From an uncultured Lachnospiraceae bacterium (GTDB lineage Bacteria; Bacillota; Clostridia; Lachnospirales; Lachnospiraceae), in contig ONKG01000035.1 of the NCBI GenBank assembly GCA_900318375.1, positions 1-57,683 on the forward strand: a stretch of 57,683 nucleotides of DNA. Reading direction: 5' to 3'. A program made the translations under genes and the position numbers. The notes under the pieces were generated by a model that saw only the letters and a program-made list of their open reading frames with translations, had not been told where the DNA came from and searched no databases. The number at the start of each line of letters is the position of its first letter. The first letter of the stretch is position 1. Shown here in pieces: positions 53,645-57,683 of this stretch.

Positions 53645-54859
53645 ATGGCAAAGATTGTGATGAAAACACCGCTTGTGGAGATGGATGGAGATGAGATGAC
53701 ACGCATCATCTGGAAGATGATCAAGGACAACCTTCTTCTTCCATACATTGATCTTAAGACAGAATACTATGACCTTGGCCTCCGCAAGAGAGATGAGACA
53801 GATGATCAGATCACGATCGAGGCGGCGGAAGCAACGAAAAAATACGGCGTCGCTGTCAAATGCGCAACCATTACTCCCAACGCGGACCGCGTAAAGGAGT
53901 ATGATCTGAAGGCTATGTACAAGAGCCCCAACGGGACCATCCGGGCGGCTCTCGACGGCACAGTCTTCCGCGCACCCATTCTGGTCAAGGGAATTGAGCC
54001 CTATGTCCGCACCTGGAAAAAGCCTATCATCATGGCACGTCATGCCTACGGCGATGTCTACAAAAATGTCGAGCACCGCGTAGACGGCCCCGGAAAGGCA
54101 GAGCTTGTATTCACAGATCAGGAGGGCGCAGAGACCCGCAAGGTCATTCATGAATTCAAGGGCCCCGGAATCATTCAGGGTCTGCACAATCTGGATGACT
54201 CCATAGAAGGATTCGCCCGCTCCTGTTTCAACTACGCGCTGGACCAGAAGATAGACCTGTGGTTCTCTACAAAGGATACCATCTCCAAGATCTACGACGG
54301 TGAGTTCAGGAGCATCTTCGAGAAGATTTATGAGAACGAGTACAAGGAAAAATTCGATGCCGCAGGCCTTGAGTTTTTCTACACACTGATCGACGATGCC
54401 GTCGCGCGTGTGATACGTTCCGAAGGCGGTTTCCTGTGGGCTCTCAAGAACTATGACGGCGATGTGATGAGTGATATGATGGCCACCAGCTTCGGTTCTC
54501 TGGCTATGATGACTTCCGTCCTTGTAAGTCCTGACGGCATCTATGAGTTTGAGGCTGCCCATGGCACAGTGCAGCGCCATTACTACAAGCATCTGAAGGG
54601 AGAGACTACTTCCACCAACTCGGTGGCGACCATCTTTGCCTGGACCGGTGCTCTGCGCAAACGCGGTGAACTCGATGGAATTGATGAGCTTGTATCCTTC
54701 GCGGACAAACTCGAGGCGGCAACTCTGGAGACCATCGAGAGCGGCAAAATGACCGGCGATCTCGCCCTGATCACAACCCTCGACAATGTCGAGAAGCTCG
54801 ATACAGAAGCCTTCATCCTCGCTATCCGCGAAACTCTTGAAAAAAAGCTGGGCGCATGA
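53645..54859 (+). CDS. icd: NADP-dependent isocitrate dehydrogenase, eukaryotic-like type
   Basis: A 404-residue isocitrate dehydrogenase that decarboxylates isocitrate to 2-oxoglutarate with NADP. It belongs to the type II (eukaryotic-like) group: start [23 protein letters not shown], then [14 protein letters not shown], the substrate segment [36 protein letters not shown] and [12 protein letters not shown]. Length fits this type. The ATG at 53645 follows AGAGGA; the longer frame from 53564 adds 27 residues that do not fit the family. 216 bp after the GntR gene, probably co-transcribed. It supplies 2-oxoglutarate for glutamate synthesis. Confidence 0.96.
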   Translation: MAKIVMKTPLVEMDGDEMTRIIWKMIKDNLLLPYIDLKTEYYDLGLRKRDETDDQITIEAAEATKKYGVAVKCATITPNADRVKEYDLKAMYKSPNGTIRAALDGTVFRAPILVKGIEPYVRTWKKPIIMARHAYGDVYKNVEHRVDGPGKAELVFTDQEGAETRKVIHEFKGPGIIQGLHNLDDSIEGFARSCFNYALDQKIDLWFSTKDTISKIYDGEFRSIFEKIYENEYKEKFDAAGLEFFYTLIDDAVARVIRSEGGFLWALKNYDGDVMSDMMATSFGSLAMMTSVLVSPDGIYEFEAAHGTVQRHYYKHLKGETTSTNSVATIFAWTGALRKRGELDGIDELVSFADKLEAATLETIESGKMTGDLALITTLDNVEKLDTEAFILAIRETLEKKLGA

Positions 54860-54965
54860 GTATTGCTGCTGATATGATCCCGCGTTCACAAGATCAATTA
54901 GTATTATAATTAGTATTATTAAGAACTTATGCTTCTCAGACTGCGAAGTCTGAGCATGAATAAAG

Positions 54966-55022
54966 AAAAAAGCCCGTCCGGACAGGGCGCTCGAAAGAGG
55001 CGCTGTCCGGACGGGCTTTTTT
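54966..55022. terminator. Bidirectional terminator between icd and the ABC-F gene
   Basis: A 20-bp perfect stem, AAAAAAGCCCGTCCGGACAG (54966-54985) with its complement (55003-55022), has T6 on both strands. A smaller hairpin CTCAGACT-AGTCTGAG (54935-54954) lies just before it. Confidence 0.95.
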
Positions 55023-55081
55023 CAATCTGCGGAATCCGCAGGTCAGTACTTTTTTTTTCAGGTGGAAGCTGTTGTTTTGTA

Positions 55082-55189
55082 TCTGGCAGAGTCGGCAGGC
55101 TCAGTCTGTTTGGTCTGTTAGGTCTGTTCGGCCGGTTCAGCCTGTTTGGTCTGTTCGGTCTGTTGGGCCTATTCGGCAGGCTCAGTTTA
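55082..55189 (-). repeat. 9-bp tandem repeats at the ABC-F 3' end
   Basis: About a dozen degenerate 9-bp units of the type CTGTTCGGT (plus strand) run from 55100 to 55200. On the minus strand they code in-frame for units rich in Ala, Glu, Gln, Thr and Pro, continuing the end of the ABC-F protein past its stop codon. Confidence 0.85.
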
Positions 55190-57280
55190 TTCAGCCGGTT
55201 CGGCCAGTTCGCCCAGAGTTTCCCACTGTTCATAGAGGGAAGAAAGCTGCAGGTCAATGTCTTCGCGCTTTGCGGTGAGTTCGCGCAGCCTGTCGGGGTT
55301 GGTGCTGTTCTCCGGAAGAGAGATTTCTTCGTCGAGTGCTTCGCCCTCTGCTTCAAGGCGGGCGATCTCATTTTCGCACTTTTTGAGGTCGTTGGCGATC
55401 TTGCGGCGGCGGGCCTGTTCCTCTTTTCGCGTCTTCCAGTCATCAACTCCGCCTGTCCCTGCGCCTGAGGAAGCTGATGAGGATGATGACTGTGCCGACG
55501 CTGCAGGGGCACTGCCGTCTGTCTTTTTATCAGCAGGTCTGACTGCATTGGCGGGAGAGCCTTTTGAGGACCCGGAGAAAGCTGCCTTTTGATCCGCAGC
55601 TGACACACCGCGAAGATTCGCGATCAGATTCTCGCCGACCTGGGCGGATTTTTCGACATAAAAATCATAATTTCCGATAAAACGCTCGGGGACGGATTCG
55701 GAATTATTGCCCGGATAATTGACCAGGACCCTCTGGGTGAGTTCCATGATCCGGCTGGCAGTCCGGTTGATGAAATACCGGTCGTGGGATACATAGAGGA
55801 CTGTCCCGTCATAGGAATTGAGGGCGTTCTCGAGAACCTCCCTGGAGACGATGTCCAGGTGGTTGGTGGGCTCGTCCAGTATGAGCAGATTTGCCTCCGA
55901 GAGCATGAGTTTGGCAAGAGAGACACGTCCTTTTTCACCGCCCGAGAGTTCGCCGATCAGCTTGAAGACGTCGTCACCGGTAAAGAGGAAGGATGCCAGG
56001 AGATTACGCACCTCGGTGTTGGTCATGGAGGGAAAGGCATAGGCAATCTCTTCGAAAACAGTATTGCGGTCGTCCAGAACATGATGCTCCTGGTCGTAAT
56101 AACCGATGTGGACGTTTGTTCCCAGACGGATATGGCCGCGGTCCTGCCCCAGGAGTCCGTTCAGGATCTTGAGGATGGTCGTCTTGCCAGTGCCGTTGTC
56201 GCCGATCAGGGCGACATGTTCACCTCTGCGGATATGAAAGCCCAGACCGGAGAAGAGTGTGATCCCGTCAAAGGATTTGGCGAGATCTTCAACGGTCAGG
56301 ACTTCCCGGCCGCTGCGGATACAGGGAGTCAGTTTCAGATGCATATCGTCGCGCAGGCTGAATGGCTTGTCGACCACTTCCATTTTCCCGAGCATCTTTT
56401 CGCGGCTCTCGGCGCGTTTGATGGACTTTTCACGATTGAACTGTCTGAGCTTTGCGATGACCTCCTCCTGATGGCGGATCTGGGCCTGGTTATTGAGCCA
56501 GGCACGCTGCTGCTGTTCACGCAGGGCTTTCTTTTTTTCGGCATAGACTGTGTAATTGCCGGTAAAAAAGGTGGCAGAGGCATTTTCAATCTCAATAACC
56601 TTGGTGACGGTGCGGTCCAGAAAATATCGATCGTGAGAGACAATGAGGACGGTTCCGCGGTAGTTTGTCAGATAGTTTTCCAGCCAGCGTATGCTTCCAA
56701 GGTCCAGGTGGTTGGTAGGCTCGTCCAGCATAATGACATCGGGACTCTGCAGAAGCAGACGCGCCAGAGCGACGCGGGTCTTCTGTCCTCCGGAGAGGGT
56801 GGAAATCTGTTTGTCAAACTCATCGTCCGTAAAACCGAGACCGCGCAGGACGCCGGTGATCTCGCCCTTGTAGGCGTAGCCGTTCATCATCTCAAAGCGG
56901 TGCAGCAGATTCGTGTAGGACTCGATCAGCTCATTGAGGGCATTTCCCTTGACGACCTCCATTTCCCTCTCGTACTGCGCCAGATGCTCCTCCATTTCGA
57001 TGATCTCGCGCTTGGCTTCCAGGGCTTCCTCATAGATTGTGCTGGAAGCATCCAGACCCTGGTCCTGGGCAAGGTATCCGAGTCGTGCTCCTCCCGATAA
57101 AGTCACTGTGCCGCTGTCGGCTTCCATTTCACCGGCCATGATGCGCAGGAGGGTAGTCTTGCCTGCCCCGTTGATTCCGACGATTGCTGCCCGGTCACCT
57201 TTTTCAAGATGAAAAGTGATGTCAGACAGGACGGTCTTATCTACAAATTCTTTAGTAATATGATGACATGCTATGATCAT
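55187..57280 (-). CDS. ABC-F family ATPase (translation factor type)
   Basis: A 697-residue soluble double-ABC protein without membrane segments, as in EttA/YdiF/Uup. The first cassette has Walker A GINGAGKTT, signature LSGGQKTRVAL and Walker B VIMLDEPTNHLD; the second has GDNGTGKTT, LSGGEKGRVSL and LLILDEPTNHLD. The charged linker between them (QQQRAWLNNQAQIRHQEE) would reach the ribosomal P-site region. A Ser/Ala-rich spacer and a C-terminal coiled coil (ARRRKIANDLKKCENEIARL) follow. Members relieve ribosome stalling or protect against antibiotics. The ATG at 57280 follows AGGAAAAAC. The tail ends in repeats interrupted by stops. A structured leader with a terminator lies upstream. Confidence 0.94.
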   Translation of the reverse strand: MIIACHHITKEFVDKTVLSDITFHLEKGDRAAIVGINGAGKTTLLRIMAGEMEADSGTVTLSGGARLGYLAQDQGLDASSTIYEEALEAKREIIEMEEHLAQYEREMEVVKGNALNELIESYTNLLHRFEMMNGYAYKGEITGVLRGLGFTDDEFDKQISTLSGGQKTRVALARLLLQSPDVIMLDEPTNHLDLGSIRWLENYLTNYRGTVLIVSHDRYFLDRTVTKVIEIENASATFFTGNYTVYAEKKKALREQQQRAWLNNQAQIRHQEEVIAKLRQFNREKSIKRAESREKMLGKMEVVDKPFSLRDDMHLKLTPCIRSGREVLTVEDLAKSFDGITLFSGLGFHIRRGEHVALIGDNGTGKTTILKILNGLLGQDRGHIRLGTNVHIGYYDQEHHVLDDRNTVFEEIAYAFPSMTNTEVRNLLASFLFTGDDVFKLIGELSGGEKGRVSLAKLMLSEANLLILDEPTNHLDIVSREVLENALNSYDGTVLYVSHDRYFINRTASRIMELTQRVLVNYPGNNSESVPERFIGNYDFYVEKSAQVGENLIANLRGVSAADQKAAFSGSSKGSPANAVRPADKKTDGSAPAASAQSSSSSASSGAGTGGVDDWKTRKEEQARRRKIANDLKKCENEIARLEAEGEALDEEISLPENSTNPDRLRELTAKREDIDLQLSSLYEQWETLGELAEPAE

Positions 57281-57385
57281 ATATGTTTTTCCTGTGTTGG
57301 GTTGCTGTTGACGACAAAATGACAGTTCCTGCTTGTTTTCCTTATAACCCCCGTCTGGAGATGAAGGGAGAACAGGCACCAGAAC

Positions 57386-57414
57386 AGTTTAATCGGAATC
57401 AAAAAAGCTGTCAA
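57386..57414 (-). promoter_or_regulatory. Sigma-A promoter before the ABC-F gene
   Basis: On the minus strand TTGACA (57414-57409), a 17-bp spacer and TAAACT (57391-57386). The -35 overlaps the right arm of the terminator hairpin, so the ABC-F gene may have both a read-through and its own start. Confidence 0.6.
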
Positions 57415-57434
57415 TCCGATAGGGTCGACAGCTT
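57401..57434 (-). terminator. Intrinsic terminator about 120 bp upstream of the ABC-F start
   Basis: On the minus strand AAGCTGTC (57434-57427), a 14-nt loop and GACAGCTT (57412-57405) are followed by a run ending TTTTTT (to 57401). It stops transcription coming from beyond the leader, in the ABC-F direction. Attenuator or simple upstream-gene terminator are both possible. Confidence 0.75.
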
Positions 57435-57479
57435 ATTCACGGTCTCCGCGTTCGAGGTATCTTTGCATGGGTTTTTCAT
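57411..57479 (-). CDS. Possible 22-codon leader peptide overlapping the terminator
   Basis: On the minus strand an ATG inside the hairpin TTTGCATG-CATGCAAA opens 22 codons beginning MKNPCKDTSN and ending KLSTLSD with TGA at the right arm of the terminator. Codons for KLS form the left arm, so a ribosome at or just before them would block the stem. The ribosome-binding site is weak (GGA at about 10 bases). Coding is an inference. Confidence 0.3.
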   Translation of the reverse strand: MKNPCKDTSNAETVNKLSTLSD

Positions 57480-57683
57480 GCAAAAATCCGAGTAAAACGG
57501 CGTTTGCCTATGCTCGAAGAGCATTTGGAATGGGCAGACACAAGTTACGATCACACTTCCGAAGGGACTGTGAACATTGATAGCAGTTACTGTTCAGGCC
57601 CACCTGAAAATAGATAAAAATAATCCCAACAAAAATTAAACGTTTTTTTACCCATGCAGCAGCGGCTTTCGCCCCTGCTGCAT
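57480..57683 (-). other. Unassigned structured region at the window end
   Basis: The last 200 bp carry several hairpins readable on either strand: TTTGCATG-CATGCAAA, GTTTGCC-GGGCAGAC enclosing ATGCTC-GAGCAT, TCACA-TGTGA, TTCAGG-CCTGAA, and at the edge ATGCAGCAG-CTGCTGCAT cut by the window end. They look like a structured RNA or a leader of the ABC-F transcript. It matches no RNA family I recognise. A 35-codon plus-strand open frame (57510-57617) lacks a ribosome site. Confidence 0.4.

Noticed and set aside
55058-55189. Stop-codon reassignment to glutamine
   Set aside because: Other genes in the window end cleanly at TAA and TAG (for example the GntR gene at TAG), so the code is standard.
57510-57617. 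35-codon plus-strand ORF at the window end
   Set aside because: No ribosome site, no similarity recognised, and it lies across strong hairpins.

Overview
The window looks like a chromosomal segment from a low-to-mid GC Clostridia genome, most likely a Lachnospiraceae-type Firmicute. The evidence is a type-III (PolC) replicative polymerase, HrcA/CIRCE control, strong Shine-Dalgarno sequences, sigma-A promoters, a fused FeoA-FeoB, and gene families typical of gut Clostridia (BMP nucleoside uptake operon, DegV, NSS transporter, eukaryotic-type NADP isocitrate dehydrogenase, ABC-F). No phage, integrase, transposase, CRISPR array, rRNA or tRNA gene was seen. Gene assignments rest on motif recognition by eye; no database search was run.

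Layout. 1-3300: end of a mechanosensitive channel gene, a large NYN/PIN-like protein with a very acidic linker, a GNAT acetyltransferase and a 34-bp tandem repeat. 3327-5780: lon on the minus strand under a sigma-A promoter and a CIRCE operator. 5917-18706: typA, then the essential block pyrH-frr-uppS-cdsA-rseP-ispG-polC (translation, membrane lipid and isoprenoid synthesis, replication), without the dxr gene often found between cdsA and rseP. 18927-20191: a metallo-hydrolase and tmRNA (ssrA, minus strand). 20302-25808: a DUF3089-like lipoprotein, an alpha/beta hydrolase, dapA, a hexapeptide acetyltransferase and an RNA m5U methyltransferase. 25999-32790: a nucleoside-type ABC uptake operon (BMP lipoprotein, double ATPase, two permeases) followed by an orphan F420-ligase-like gene. 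32856-35455: feoAB with a putative iron-regulator box. 35758-41298: a GT-C-like membrane protein, a secreted SGNH hydrolase and a DUF853/HerA-like ATPase. 41412-46444: a lactate-oxidase-like flavoprotein, an NSS symporter and an EF-G paralogue broken by a 44-bp tandem duplication. 46680-49789: a TetR regulator divergent from a DegV protein, and a CorA-type channel. 49966-57280: leuS, a GntR regulator with icd, and an ABC-F ATPase on the minus strand.

The least ordinary items are: (i) a possible transcription-attenuation leader with a 22-codon upstream ORF in front of the ABC-F gene; (ii) the eroded repeat tail of that ABC-F gene, where three in-frame stops sit at glutamine positions; (iii) the 44-bp frameshifting duplication in the EF-G paralogue; (iv) a short tmRNA whose only open tag frame does not end in the usual Ala-Ala; (v) repeated small tandem duplications just after stop codons. 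No clear multi-gene undescribed system was found. The best candidates for new biology are the NYN protein, the ABC-F leader and the orphan F420-ligase-like protein.
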